Assembly: GCA_001403755.1 (NCBI GenBank)
Contig: CYUH01000013.1
Location: 248,001-312,000 of the forward strand
Origin: Chryseobacterium senegalense
GTDB taxonomy: Bacteria; Bacteroidota; Bacteroidia; Flavobacteriales; Weeksellaceae
Length of the DNA stretch: 64,000 bases
Reading direction: 5' to 3'
Both the position numbers and the translations under genes were made by a program. Shown here piece after piece: positions 19,605-28,667 of this stretch; within the stretch, counting starts at the first letter, position 1; every line of letters starts with the position of its first letter. A model generated the notes under the pieces. That model worked only from the letters and a program-made list of their open reading frames with translations. It ran no database searches and was not told where the DNA came from.

Positions 19605-21770
19605 TTAAAATTTATAGTTTAACTGCACTGAGAAGTTGCGGGGCTGAATTTGATCCAAATAACCTCCTCTGAAGTACGAGTTATAGCCCAACGCATCGAA
19701 AATGTTATTGAAGAACACACGCAACCCAATATTATTCTGGCTGTAACCTATCTGCGCATCCACAGTGGTATAAGAGTTCATTAAGAACGGCTTCAGTCCC
19801 GGCGTTACAGAATTGGCATGACCTGTGACAATTGTTTTCTGGGTAAATTCATCTACCGGTCTTTCACCCACATAATAAATACCTGCGCCAACATCGAATC
19901 TGCTCAGTAATCCTGAATCAAATCTGTAATTCAGCCATCCGTTTGCGCTGTGTTTAGGCGCGTTCATCGGTGCAGAACCTTCAACGTACGCGGGGCTGTT
20001 GTGATATTGCGCGTCGAGATATGCCCAACCTGTCATCACCTGAAGATTCGGTAAGATTTTACCAATTAATTCTACTTCAACTCCTTTTCTGCGCAGCTGG
20101 CCAGCTAAACCGTAAAAACCGGTCGCGGTTCCATCTGCATTAAGGATGCTGTAGGAAAGGTTATCATTTTTAATGTCGAAAACAGTGAGATTGAATCTTA
20201 ATCTTTCGTCTAACCAATCAGATTTAACTCCCGCTTCGAACTGCACTGCATCGGCGGCGCCTACTGTTCCTCCATCGAGCAATGGGTTGTTTGCGCTTCG
20301 GAGGCTGGTAGTAGTGGTGTAGGATCCGAAAAGGTTCACGTTTTCCAGTGGAGAAATAATTAATCCCAGAGACGGATTCCATGTTGCGCCTTCATGACCT
20401 TCAGGGTTAGCGTTCAATTTGCTGTAACGGATCCCAAGGTGGGTTTTAATGTACTTATTCCAGGTTAATAGATCTTGCGCCATCAATCCGATTGAAGGAG
20501 TCTTCGCATTAACATCAGTTCCCGTCCCGAAATCTACGGCATTAGGTAATGTATTGTTGATATCCTGCAAAACATTGATTTGATCTACCACTACGGACCT
20601 GTATGAAGTTGTGGTCACATTAGACTCCTTCCAATCAAAACCAACCTGAAAAGTGTGCTTCAGAAAACCGGTTTTCACATTCTCCCCAATAAAGTCGGCC
20701 TGAAAAAACTGGTTGCGGTCGTCTCTTTGGGAACGGGATAATGAACGTCTTCGGATTTCCCATGGCTGGTTCCGGACTGTAGCCAGCGACGCGCCGATAT
20801 TGTCCTGCTGATAAGAAGAGTTCATATAAGCAGCTCTCAGCTTCAGCTGATCGGTTAGTTTTCTGATGACTGTTGAAGAGAAGTTGAATGTTTTTGAATT
20901 GTTGTTATCCGTGTGGAAGCCTAAGAATTTACCATCAGGCATTTCATAGATCGCGTTTACATCGCCATTTGCAAGATTCACTGTTCCGCGATCGGGAGTA
21001 ACGTCGTTATGCATATAATCCATCTCCAGAATAACCGATGTTTTATCATCCGGTTTGTATGCGATGGATGGATTAATGTAGATTCGCTCTGTTTTCACGT
21101 ATTTTCTGAAACTGTTGCTGTTCTGGTAAGCACCGTTGAAACGGACAGCGAATTTTCCCTCAGAATCAAATACTCTTTGGAAATCTACGGTCGGTCGGTA
21201 AAAATCCCAGCTGCCATATCGGAAACCTACATTGGTTGCATTGTAAAATTTGGGAACTTTCGTTACCACATTAATAACTCCACCGGCTGCTCCCAGACCG
21301 TCACCAATCCCCTGAGTAACTGCCGCTGAACCTTTAATTACCTGAACCGTTTCTACACCCTGCATATCGGTAAGCATCGATCCGGTTCTGAAGTCAGAGT
21401 CCATGATTACTCCGTTTTTTAACACGGGTACGCCGCGGTAGCCACGGATAGACATACTTTCTTTGGTACCACCGTAACTTCCGAACTGGGTAACACCGGG
21501 AATATTTTTTGCTACATCAGTGACAGTCAGTCCACCGAGTTGCTCTATCACCTTATTTGAGACTACGGAGATACTTTGGATCTGATCTCGTGTCTTAAGA
21601 GGAAGACGGGTAATTGTTTCAAGTTTAACGGGCTGTTGCTTTGCCACACCGAAAAGTTCAACCTCCGTAATTTCGGCTTGCTTTAGGGAATCACGTGCAG
21701 ATTCGGTTTGCTGTGCGTAATTAATATTAAGTCCAACCAGCATTACCACTGGCATCAATACATTCTTCAT
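19605..21770 (-). CDS. TonB-dependent siderophore-type receptor
   Basis: A 721-residue outer-membrane receptor. A signal peptide covers about residues 1-19 (MKNVLMPVVMLVGLNINYA). The plug domain at about 50-165 contains VTDVAKNIPGVTQFGSYGG, SMSIRGYRGVPVLKNGV and VETVQVIKGSAAVTQGIGDG, as in FhuA/FpvA-like siderophore receptors. A 22-strand barrel is expected after that, ending in NFSVQLNYKF with a terminal Phe. It lacks the CarboxypepD_reg domain of SusC-type receptors. It would import an iron complex using TonB energy. It sits unusually between rpsJ and rplC, next to an iron permease gene. The exact ligand cannot be told. Confidence 0.93.
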   Translation of the reverse strand: MKNVLMPVVMLVGLNINYAQQTESARDSLKQAEITEVELFGVAKQQPVKLETITRLPLKTRDQIQSISVVSNKVIEQLGGLTVTDVAKNIPGVTQFGSYGGTKESMSIRGYRGVPVLKNGVIMDSDFRTGSMLTDMQGVETVQVIKGSAAVTQGIGDGLGAAGGVINVVTKVPKFYNATNVGFRYGSWDFYRPTVDFQRVFDSEGKFAVRFNGAYQNSNSFRKYVKTERIYINPSIAYKPDDKTSVILEMDYMHNDVTPDRGTVNLANGDVNAIYEMPDGKFLGFHTDNNNSKTFNFSSTVIRKLTDQLKLRAAYMNSSYQQDNIGASLATVRNQPWEIRRRSLSRSQRDDRNQFFQADFIGENVKTGFLKHTFQVGFDWKESNVTTTSYRSVVVDQINVLQDINNTLPNAVDFGTGTDVNAKTPSIGLMAQDLLTWNKYIKTHLGIRYSKLNANPEGHEGATWNPSLGLIISPLENVNLFGSYTTTTSLRSANNPLLDGGTVGAADAVQFEAGVKSDWLDERLRFNLTVFDIKNDNLSYSILNADGTATGFYGLAGQLRRKGVEVELIGKILPNLQVMTGWAYLDAQYHNSPAYVEGSAPMNAPKHSANGWLNYRFDSGLLSRFDVGAGIYYVGERPVDEFTQKTIVTGHANSVTPGLKPFLMNSYTTVDAQIGYSQNNIGLRVFFNNIFDALGYNSYFRGGYLDQIQPRNFSVQLNYKF

Positions 21771-21788
21771 AGTTTAAATTTGATGCCA

Positions 21789-21823
21789 CAAATATATTTA
21801 TTTTTAATTATTCTAAATAACAA
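21789..21823 (-). promoter_or_regulatory. Receptor promoter region with short palindrome
   Basis: TATATTTG (minus, 21796-21789) is a good -7 element 19 bp before the receptor ATG. A TTG lies at 21823-21821, 24 nt upstream, longer than usual. Between them is the perfect inverted repeat TTATT-CTA-AATAA (21808-21820), a candidate operator for an iron-responsive regulator; no regulator is assigned. Confidence 0.5.
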
Positions 21824-21942
21824 TAATTAGATTATACATGTCATATTTTTAAAGTCAACAAAAAAAACTGATTGGAAAAACGAGCCATAATCACCAAAAA
21901 GCGCAAATCGTGCAACTTAAAAGAGAAGTCTTGGCACAAAAA

Positions 21943-21971
21943 AAATCCCTCTTCTTTCGAAAAGGGATTTG
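21943..21971 (-). terminator. Terminator after rpsJ
   Basis: On the minus strand AAATCCCT, a loop and AGGGATTT are followed by a T-run. It ends the rpsL-rpsG-fusA-rpsJ unit and separates it from the receptor gene. Confidence 0.85.
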
Positions 21972-21994
21972 CTATCATAGCAAAGTGGAAATTA

Positions 21995-22300
21995 TCACAC
22001 TTTAATTTCTACATCAACTCCTGAAGGAAGCTCTAATTTCATTAGGGCATCTACAGTTTTAGAAGAAGAAGAATAGATATCCATCAAACGCTTGTGAGCA
22101 GAAAGTTGGAATTGTTCTCTTGCTTTTTTGTTTACGTGCGGAGATCTCAACACAGTGAAGATTCTCTTGTTAGTTGGCAATGGAATTGGTCCGTTTACAA
22201 CAGCGCCAGTCGCTTTTACCGTTCTCACGATTTTCTCAGCAGATTTGTCTACCAAATTGTAATCGTAAGATTTTAATTTTATTCTGATTCTTTGTGACAT
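21995..22300 (-). CDS. rpsJ: 30S ribosomal protein S10
   Basis: A 101-residue S10, a head protein that also acts in transcription antitermination with NusB. Landmarks are [40 protein letters not shown] and [20 protein letters not shown]. It normally leads the S10 operon directly before rplC, but here it closes the str operon, 19 bp after fusA, and is followed by a terminator. Confidence 0.98.
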   Translation of the reverse strand: MSQRIRIKLKSYDYNLVDKSAEKIVRTVKATGAVVNGPIPLPTNKRIFTVLRSPHVNKKAREQFQLSAHKRLMDIYSSSSKTVDALMKLELPSGVDVEIKV

Positions 22301-22319
22301 TTTAATCTAAATTTTAATA

Positions 22320-24437
22320 TTAACCTCTTGCTTTAGCGATTACGTCTTCGGCAACGTTTGTAGGTGCTGCTTCGTATTTTTCAAATTCCATAGAAGAAGT
22401 TGCTCTACCTGAAGATAGGGTTCTAAGTGAGGTTACGTATCCGAACATTTCAGAAAGTGGAACGAATGCTTTAATTACTTTCGCGTTGTTTCTGTCGTCC
22501 ATACCGTTTACAGTACCTCTTCTTCTGTTCAAATCTCCTACGATGTCTCCCATATATTCTTCCGGAGTTACAACCTCCAGTTTCATAATTGGTTCCATGA
22601 TAACAGGTTTCGCTTTCTTACCAGCTTCTTTGAAGCCCATTTTAGCAGCAAGTTCGAAGGAAAGTTGGTCAGAATCCACTGGGTGGAAAGATCCGTCTTT
22701 CAATACTACTTTAATACCATCGATTTCGAATCCGGCAAGTGGACCGTTTTTCATCGCTTCTTTGAAACCTTTTTCTACTGCAGGAACAAATTCTTTCGGA
22801 ATGTTACCCCCTTTGATTTCGTTTACGAATTCAAGACCAGCTTTGTTATCATCTGCCGGACCAATTTCGAATACGATATCTGCAAATTTACCTCTACCAC
22901 CAGATTGTTTTTTGTAAACTTCTCTGTGGCTAGCAACCGTGGTAAGGTTTTCTTTGTATTCTACTTGAGGTTGACCTTGGTTTACTTCAACTTTGAACTC
23001 TCTTCTCATACGGTCAACAATAATGTCGAGGTGAAGCTCACCCATACCGGAAATGATTGTTTGTCCAGAAGCTTCGTCAGTTTTCACTGTGAAAGTAGGA
23101 TCTTCTTCTGCTAATTTAGCAAGAGCGTTACCCATTTTATCTTGGTCAGCTTTAGTTTTTGGTTCAACAGCGATACCGATTACTGGATCAGGGAAAACCA
23201 TAGATTCTAGAACGATTGGGTTCTTTTCGTCTGATAATGTATCTCCAGTTTTGATATCTTTGAAACCTACAGCAGCACCGATATCTCCAGCTTCAATAAC
23301 TTCTACTGGATTTTGCTTGTTAGCGTGCATTTGGTAGATTCTAGAAATTCTTTCTTTGTTACCAGATCTTGTGTTCAATACATAAGATCCCGCATCTAGT
23401 TTCCCGGAATAAGCTCTAAAGAAAGCTAATCTTCCTACGAAAGGATCGGTAGCAATTTTAAATGCTAATGCGGAGAATGGTTCGTTTACGTCTGGTTTTC
23501 TAGTAATTTCAGCGTCTGTTCTTGGATCAGTTCCTTTGATATCATCTTTATCCATAGGAGAAGGAAGATATTTACAAACTGCATCTAGCATGAACTGAAC
23601 TCCTTTATTTTTGAATGAAGAACCACAAGTCATCGGAATGATAGACAAATCGATGGTTGCTTTTCTTAATGCTTCGTTGATTTCATCTTCAGAGATAGAA
23701 TCTGGATCTTCGAAGAATTTCTCCATCAAAGTTTCGTCGTAATCAGCTACTGCTTCTACTAATTTTTCTCTGTAAAGCAACACATCGTCTTTCATATCAT
23801 CAGGGATTGGAACTACCTCGAAAGTAGCACCTTGTCCTGCTTCATCCCAAACGATTGCTCTGTTTTTAATAAGGTCTACAACCCCTTTGAAATCTTCTTC
23901 AGCACCGATTGGCAAAACGATTGGAACTGCGTTAGATCCTAACATCTCTTTAACCTGGTTTACCACGTTAAGGAAGTCAGCACCTTGTCTGTCCATTTTG
24001 TTTACGAATCCCATACGAGCAACTTTATAGTTATCCGCAAGCCTCCAGTTGGTTTCAGATTGTGGTTCAACTCCATCTACTGCAGAGAAAAGGAATACCA
24101 AACCATCCAGTACACGAAGAGAACGGTTTACCTCTACGGTAAAGTCAACGTGTCCCGGTGTATCGATAATGTTAAAGTGGTATCCTTTAGTTTCAGGAAG
24201 AGTTTTTCCCTGATCGGTTGGGAAGTTCCAAGTACAGGTAGTTGCCGCAGAAGTAATAGTAATACCTCTTTCAGCTTCTTGCTCCATCCAGTCCATTGTA
24301 GAAGCACCTTCGTGAACCTCTCCGATTTTGTGGGTTTTACCTGTGTAAAACAAAATTCTTTCTGTTGTGGTGGTTTTACCTGCGTCAATGTGAGCAGCAA
24401 TACCGATATTTCTTGTAAATTTAAGATCTCTTGCCAT
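22320..24437 (-). CDS. fusA: Elongation factor G
   Basis: A 705-residue EF-G, the translocase GTPase. The G domain shows the P-loop [19 protein letters not shown] (about residues 15-33), switch region [18 protein letters not shown] (G3) and [10 protein letters not shown] (G4). Domains II-V follow, with domain IV around [20 protein letters not shown]. It lies 6 bp after rpsG and 19 bp before rpsJ. The length is normal. Confidence 0.99.
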   Translation of the reverse strand: MARDLKFTRNIGIAAHIDAGKTTTTERILFYTGKTHKIGEVHEGASTMDWMEQEAERGITITSAATTCTWNFPTDQGKTLPETKGYHFNIIDTPGHVDFTVEVNRSLRVLDGLVFLFSAVDGVEPQSETNWRLADNYKVARMGFVNKMDRQGADFLNVVNQVKEMLGSNAVPIVLPIGAEEDFKGVVDLIKNRAIVWDEAGQGATFEVVPIPDDMKDDVLLYREKLVEAVADYDETLMEKFFEDPDSISEDEINEALRKATIDLSIIPMTCGSSFKNKGVQFMLDAVCKYLPSPMDKDDIKGTDPRTDAEITRKPDVNEPFSALAFKIATDPFVGRLAFFRAYSGKLDAGSYVLNTRSGNKERISRIYQMHANKQNPVEVIEAGDIGAAVGFKDIKTGDTLSDEKNPIVLESMVFPDPVIGIAVEPKTKADQDKMGNALAKLAEEDPTFTVKTDEASGQTIISGMGELHLDIIVDRMRREFKVEVNQGQPQVEYKENLTTVASHREVYKKQSGGRGKFADIVFEIGPADDNKAGLEFVNEIKGGNIPKEFVPAVEKGFKEAMKNGPLAGFEIDGIKVVLKDGSFHPVDSDQLSFELAAKMGFKEAGKKAKPVIMEPIMKLEVVTPEEYMGDIVGDLNRRRGTVNGMDDRNNAKVIKAFVPLSEMFGYVTSLRTLSSGRATSSMEFEKYEAAPTNVAEDVIAKARG

Positions 24438-24443
24438 TTCAGA

Positions 24444-24920
24444 TTAGAATTTAAAGTGTGAAAATGCTTTGTTAGCTTCAGCCATTCTGTGCGTATCAGT
24501 TTTTTTCTTGAACGCAGCACCTTCTTCTTTTGCAGCAGCGATAACTTCAGCAGCTAATTTCTGAGCCATTGATTTATCGTTTCTTGCTTTCGAATATTTA
24601 ATTAACCATTTCATTGCCATAGAAATTTTTCTATCTGCCCTGATTGGCATTGGAATTTGGAAGTTAGCACCACCGATTCTTCTTGAACGCACTTCTACGT
24701 GAGGCATTACGTTGGTTAAAGCATCTTTCCAGATTTCCAAAGAAGTTTTTTCATTATCTCCTTTTTTGCTTTCTACGATATCTAAGGCATCATAGAAAAT
24801 TTTGAATGCGATAGATTTTTTTCCATCAAGCATCAAATTGTTTACGAATCTTGTTACCAGTTGATCATTAAATTTAGGATCCGGTAACAACGGTCTTTTT
24901 TTCGCTTTTGTTTTTCTCAT
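24444..24920 (-). CDS. rpsG: 30S ribosomal protein S7
   Basis: A 158-residue S7, a primary binder of the 16S 3' domain. It starts [20 protein letters not shown] and includes [19 protein letters not shown] and [13 protein letters not shown] at the C-terminus. It lies 25 bp after rpsL. Confidence 0.98.
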   Translation of the reverse strand: MRKTKAKKRPLLPDPKFNDQLVTRFVNNLMLDGKKSIAFKIFYDALDIVESKKGDNEKTSLEIWKDALTNVMPHVEVRSRRIGGANFQIPMPIRADRKISMAMKWLIKYSKARNDKSMAQKLAAEVIAAAKEEGAAFKKKTDTHRMAEANKAFSHFKF

Positions 24921-24945
24921 TGTTTCGTTTCTTACTAATTAATGA

Positions 24946-25359
24946 TTACTTTTTCTTACCTTTTGCAGGTGCTGCAGCTGCTTGACCTGGTTTTGGTCTT
25001 TTCGCTCCATACTTAGATCTTCTTTGTGTTCTGCCGTTTACTCCTGCAGTATCCAAAGCTCCACGAACAATGTGATAACGTACTCCCGGTAGGTCTTTCA
25101 CCCTTCCTCCGCGTACCAATACTATCGAGTGCTCTTGAAGATTGTGTCCTTCGCCCGGGATATAAGCGTTGACTTCTTTACCATTAGAAAGTCTTACCCT
25201 TGCAACTTTTCTCAGTGCAGAGTTAGGCTTCTTTGGGGTAGTAGTATATACTCTTGTACATACACCTCGTCTTTGTGGACAGGAATCAAGTGCAGCCGAT
25301 TTACTCTTCTTGGTAAGTGCGACTCTTCCTTTTCTAACTAATTGTTGAATAGTAGGCAT
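24946..25359 (-). CDS. rpsL: 30S ribosomal protein S12
   Basis: A 137-residue S12 at the decoding centre. It starts [20 protein letters not shown] and contains the streptomycin-determinant regions [19 protein letters not shown] and the [20 protein letters not shown] loop, with wild-type Lys residues at the classic resistance positions (the TTPKKPNSA and GRVKDLPG regions). A short Ala/Lys tail ends the protein. It is the first gene of the str operon. Confidence 0.98.
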   Translation of the reverse strand: MPTIQQLVRKGRVALTKKSKSAALDSCPQRRGVCTRVYTTTPKKPNSALRKVARVRLSNGKEVNAYIPGEGHNLQEHSIVLVRGGRVKDLPGVRYHIVRGALDTAGVNGRTQRRSKYGAKRPKPGQAAAAPAKGKKK

Positions 25360-25383
25360 TTAATTGCTTTTTATTTTAGGGTG

Positions 25384-25413
25384 CAAAAGTATGAAATATT
25401 TTTTAACCTACAA
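25384..25413 (-). promoter_or_regulatory. Promoter of the rpsL-rpsG-fusA-rpsJ operon
   Basis: Minus-strand TTG (25413-25411), 19 nt, then TACTTTTG (25391-25384), a close match to the Bacteroidetes consensus about 25 bp before the rpsL ATG. Confidence 0.8.
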
Positions 25414-25463
25414 GTACAAATATCTAATTTATAAGATTTTGTAATGATTATTTATCTTTGAAT

Positions 25464-26837
25464 TTATTTTAAAACGAGTTCCGAAGTATATAAAACCTGA
25501 GATTTATTTTTAATGGTATCGTATTTCAACCATTTGATTTGTGGATTAATCGTTCCTGCGATCGATTGCTTAATCTCCCCTTTTTGGTTATTGGTATGTT
25601 GATAAGTAAAGGTTTTTCCAATGATTGGGATATGATAACTTGTCAGCGAGGTTTCTGCTTTTTTTTCATCATTAAAGAGATACTTTTTATCACTGAATTG
25701 AGGCATTTGTGATTCTATTTGCTTCCTATTATCCAAATAATTTTCTGGTGTTTTCAAAGCATAAACCGTTATAAAGAAAAGAAAGAAACTTCCTAAACCA
25801 AAAATAAAAGCATCTGATTTTAAATTTTTAAAATAAATAAGAAGGAATGAAAAGAACAAGCAAAAATTAGCTGCGGCAAGCATTCTCACATTCATTTCCT
25901 CGATTTGCTGAAAATAATAAGATACGAACAACGAAACTGCGTAAACCCCGGAAATTACCCAAAGCAATTGATGAAAATCCAGCACGATTACTTCCCTGTT
26001 CTTTCGAACCAATTTTATAAAATAAAAAAGCAACAACAAATCAAAAACCATCAAACCAACCTGAAAACCGAGACTCGCAACACTATTAGAAGCAGGTTTG
26101 ACCATAATAAAAGGATCGAAAATAGCCGTAACTCCCACAATATTACGAAGTAAATAAACCGAAGAAAACCGTTCCAAACTTCCTCTCACATTTTCTCCCG
26201 TGAAACTACCATATATATATAAGTTGAATACTAAATAGCCGGCAATACCAATTCCGGCAAACAGTAAAACTTTAAACAAATCATTTTTTAAAGGAAAAAA
26301 GGACTTTCGCAAAATACTAATTAACCAGAAAAACCCAACTCCAAGGTAAATGAAGATCCCTGAATACCGAATTGTAACGAGCAAAACTAAAAGTAATGAA
26401 GCAAAAAGTATAAATTGATTTTTCTGAAATTTCCCGACAAATCTTTGATGAAAGAGATAAAAAAGAAAATATAGGAGAAAAACAAAAGGAGCTTCCGAAA
26501 TGAAATATCCAAAAACAAAAAAAGCGGTTTTCCCGGTAAAAAGCAACACCGTTTCTTTAAAATAAAACCTCTTGAAATAAGAAAAAAGAAGTATCGCAAC
26601 AACCATTGAAATATTCAGAAATTTGGCTGACCAAAAATAATCCTGAAAAACCATATGAAACAATTTGATTAAAACAGGAAATCCTATCGGAAACAAATTC
26701 GTTTTCAGTTTTGGCAAATCCGAAGCAATTCCGAAATAAGAAAGACTATCCGCACCCGCGCCTCCCGCAGGTAGAAAAAAGGATTGAAAAAAATAAATCA
26801 AAACCGCAACAAAAGCCAAAATAATATATTTCCTCAT
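25464..26837 (-). CDS. Polytopic membrane protein, probable GT-C type glycosyltransferase
   Basis: A 457-residue protein with about ten hydrophobic helices spread over residues 1-350 and a soluble C-terminal segment of about 100 residues. After the first helix comes GGAGADSLSYFGIASDLPKL, where an acidic residue in a periplasmic loop fits the catalytic site of GT-C enzymes (PMT/ArnT-like, using polyprenyl-phosphate sugars). Then follow PIGFPVLIKLF, FISEAPFVFLLYFLFYLF and RYSGIFIYLGVGFFW, also typical of that superfamily. The specific donor and acceptor are unknown. It stands alone, divergent from the leucine-rich-repeat gene and upstream of rpsL on the same strand. Confidence 0.65.
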   Translation of the reverse strand: MRKYIILAFVAVLIYFFQSFFLPAGGAGADSLSYFGIASDLPKLKTNLFPIGFPVLIKLFHMVFQDYFWSAKFLNISMVVAILLFSYFKRFYFKETVLLFTGKTAFFVFGYFISEAPFVFLLYFLFYLFHQRFVGKFQKNQFILFASLLLVLLVTIRYSGIFIYLGVGFFWLISILRKSFFPLKNDLFKVLLFAGIGIAGYLVFNLYIYGSFTGENVRGSLERFSSVYLLRNIVGVTAIFDPFIMVKPASNSVASLGFQVGLMVFDLLLLFYFIKLVRKNREVIVLDFHQLLWVISGVYAVSLFVSYYFQQIEEMNVRMLAAANFCLFFSFLLIYFKNLKSDAFIFGLGSFFLFFITVYALKTPENYLDNRKQIESQMPQFSDKKYLFNDEKKAETSLTSYHIPIIGKTFTYQHTNNQKGEIKQSIAGTINPQIKWLKYDTIKNKSQVLYTSELVLK

Positions 26838-26915
26838 AAAAATCCTAAAAAACTTTTCTTAAAAAAGCAAATATGCAAATTTTAAAAACCTAATCCTTCA
26901 TTTCAACTTTTAATA

Positions 26916-26923
26916 TATATTTG
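26916..26923 (+). promoter_or_regulatory. -7 box (TATATTTG) of the LRR gene
   Basis: TATATTTG 23 bp before the ATG matches the Bacteroidetes -7 element. No good -33 is visible at the standard distance. Confidence 0.5.
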
Positions 26924-26946
26924 TACACCAAAAAACACGCTATCGA

Positions 26947-28578
26947 ATGAAGAAAATTCTATTCTTTTTGATCTTTTCACAATTATATTTCTCGCAAAAT
27001 TGGAGTATTTCTTTTGCGGAAAGATCTGCATTGATCAATATTTACAACTCAACTTCAGGAGAAACGTGGAGCCAAAAATGGGATTTAGAGAAAGATCCTA
27101 AAAATTGGTACGGGATCAAAATAAAAAACGGCAGCGTCATAGAAATTAATCTTCGCGGAAATGCTTTGAAAGGCAATTTTCCCATGGCGATTTCTAATTT
27201 CAGCAAACTTCAGAAATTGGATTTAAGTTCCAACCAACTTTCCGGTCAAATTTCGCCAGCCATTTCTGTACTGGGAAATCTGGTCCGAATTGACATCAGC
27301 AACAATCGATTGACAGGTGATCCTACCTCGGCAATTCTTCCGCTTTCCAATCTTCAGGAAATTTCGGTCGGAAACAATCAATTTGCATTTACCGACATTA
27401 ATGCTTTTTTGCAGAATTTTTCTTCTTTAAAGATTTTAGATATTTCTCACACCAATCTAAATACAGTTCCTGCGAAAATATCAACTTTAACCAATCTCGA
27501 ATCGCTGAATTTAAGCAATAATACCATTTCGCAGAATTATAACAATTTATCTAATCTCATCAAACTCCGTGAACTGAATCTTTCCGGAAACCAACTTACG
27601 AAAATTCCTTCCGAACTTTCCGCTCTTTCCGCGCTTACTTCTTTGGATTTGAGCAATAATTTATTTACCTCAAATTACGCCACGGTTCTGGGAAATTTAC
27701 AAAACTTGGAATGGCTTTCTTTGGCAAATAACCAAATCACGGCTTTCCCGGCGGAACTTTCTCAGCTAAAAAAATTAGTTCATCTAAATTTTTCGGGAAA
27801 CAAAATCTCCGGCGGTTTCGAAGGCTTGTTGAGTTTGACAGATCTAGAACAAATATTTTTGGACAAAAACGAAATTTCTGGCGGATTTCCCACTTCACTT
27901 CTTCAGTTGGGAAAACTTCAAATGCTATCATTGACGGGCAACCGACTTTCGGGAGAAATTCCTGAAAACCTTCCCGCGATTACTTTTCTAGAAAACAATC
28001 GATATACAAAACAGGAAATAAAAAATTTCATTCTTAAAAATAATGAATTTGCAGATTTCACTTATTCGCCTCAACGATATGACGAGCCCAAAAATGTTTA
28101 TGCATCTTTAGGTTCTTCAACGTCATTACCGCAAGCGCTTTCCGGCAACGAATATCAATTTTCTTGGTACAAAAATTTGGATCAAAAAGTTCCCGGAACC
28201 TTCGAAAGTTATTATATAAATAATGTAGAAGATGATGATTTTGGCTTGTACACCTGCGAAGCATACGTTTTCGCAAAATTGCCAAAAAGGCTGATGGAAA
28301 TTTCGTTTTTCAGAGAACCGGTAACTTTGGTAAAAGAGCTGGGAACGGAAGAAATAAAGAATGATTTGGTGGTTTATCCTAATCCTACAAGCGATTTTCT
28401 TTATATTAAAACTTCAAAATTAGACCTTGAACAAGTGTTTATTTTCGACCTCAGTGGAAAGCTTTTATCTTCGGAAAGATCAAAAACAATCGACGTGAGG
28501 AATTTGCCTTCCGCAACGTATATCATTTCTATAAAAACTTTCGATACTTTGAAATCATTTAAATTCATCAAACATTAA
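26947..28578 (+). CDS. Secreted leucine-rich-repeat protein with T9SS sorting domain
   Basis: A 543-residue exported protein. The signal peptide is about residues 1-17 (MKKILFFLIFSQLYFSQ). An LRRNT-like opening (DLEKDPKNWYGIKIKNGSV) resembles plant-type LRR proteins. Some twelve leucine-rich repeats of about 23 residues follow at about 60-345 (for example LVRIDISNNRLTGDPTSAIL). A short Ig-like segment around 375-440 has Cys at VEDDDFGLYTCEAYVF. The C-terminal 75 residues are a type A type IX secretion sorting domain (VVYPNPTSDFLYIKT, then VFIFDLSGKLLSSE, and a final SFKFIKH), which directs export and surface anchoring. The ligand is unknown. Confidence 0.88.
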   Translation: MKKILFFLIFSQLYFSQNWSISFAERSALINIYNSTSGETWSQKWDLEKDPKNWYGIKIKNGSVIEINLRGNALKGNFPMAISNFSKLQKLDLSSNQLSGQISPAISVLGNLVRIDISNNRLTGDPTSAILPLSNLQEISVGNNQFAFTDINAFLQNFSSLKILDISHTNLNTVPAKISTLTNLESLNLSNNTISQNYNNLSNLIKLRELNLSGNQLTKIPSELSALSALTSLDLSNNLFTSNYATVLGNLQNLEWLSLANNQITAFPAELSQLKKLVHLNFSGNKISGGFEGLLSLTDLEQIFLDKNEISGGFPTSLLQLGKLQMLSLTGNRLSGEIPENLPAITFLENNRYTKQEIKNFILKNNEFADFTYSPQRYDEPKNVYASLGSSTSLPQALSGNEYQFSWYKNLDQKVPGTFESYYINNVEDDDFGLYTCEAYVFAKLPKRLMEISFFREPVTLVKELGTEEIKNDLVVYPNPTSDFLYIKTSKLDLEQVFIFDLSGKLLSSERSKTIDVRNLPSATYIISIKTFDTLKSFKFIKH

Positions 28579-28600
28579 GCATAAAAATTATTTAATATTA

Positions 28601-28631
28601 TAAAAATCGTCTTGTGAAAGGCGATTTTTTG
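28601..28631 (+). terminator. Terminator after the LRR gene
   Basis: AAAATCGTCTT, a short loop and AAGGCGATTTTTT form an 11-bp stem (one G-U pair in RNA) followed by T residues, just before the pncB promoter. Confidence 0.75.
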
Positions 28632-28643
28632 CTTTCTAATTTT

Positions 28644-28651
28644 TACATTTG
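28644..28651 (+). promoter_or_regulatory. -7 box (TACATTTG) of pncB
   Basis: TACATTTG ends 16 bp before the ATG at 28668. It supports that start over the GTG-initiated longer frame at 28614, which would overlap terminator and promoter. Confidence 0.55.
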
Positions 28652-28667
28652 TTTAAATATCATTTTT

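Noticed and set aside
28614..28667. Longer N-terminus of PncB
   Set aside because: The extension overlaps the upstream terminator and a -7 box, and the conserved protein begins at 28668.
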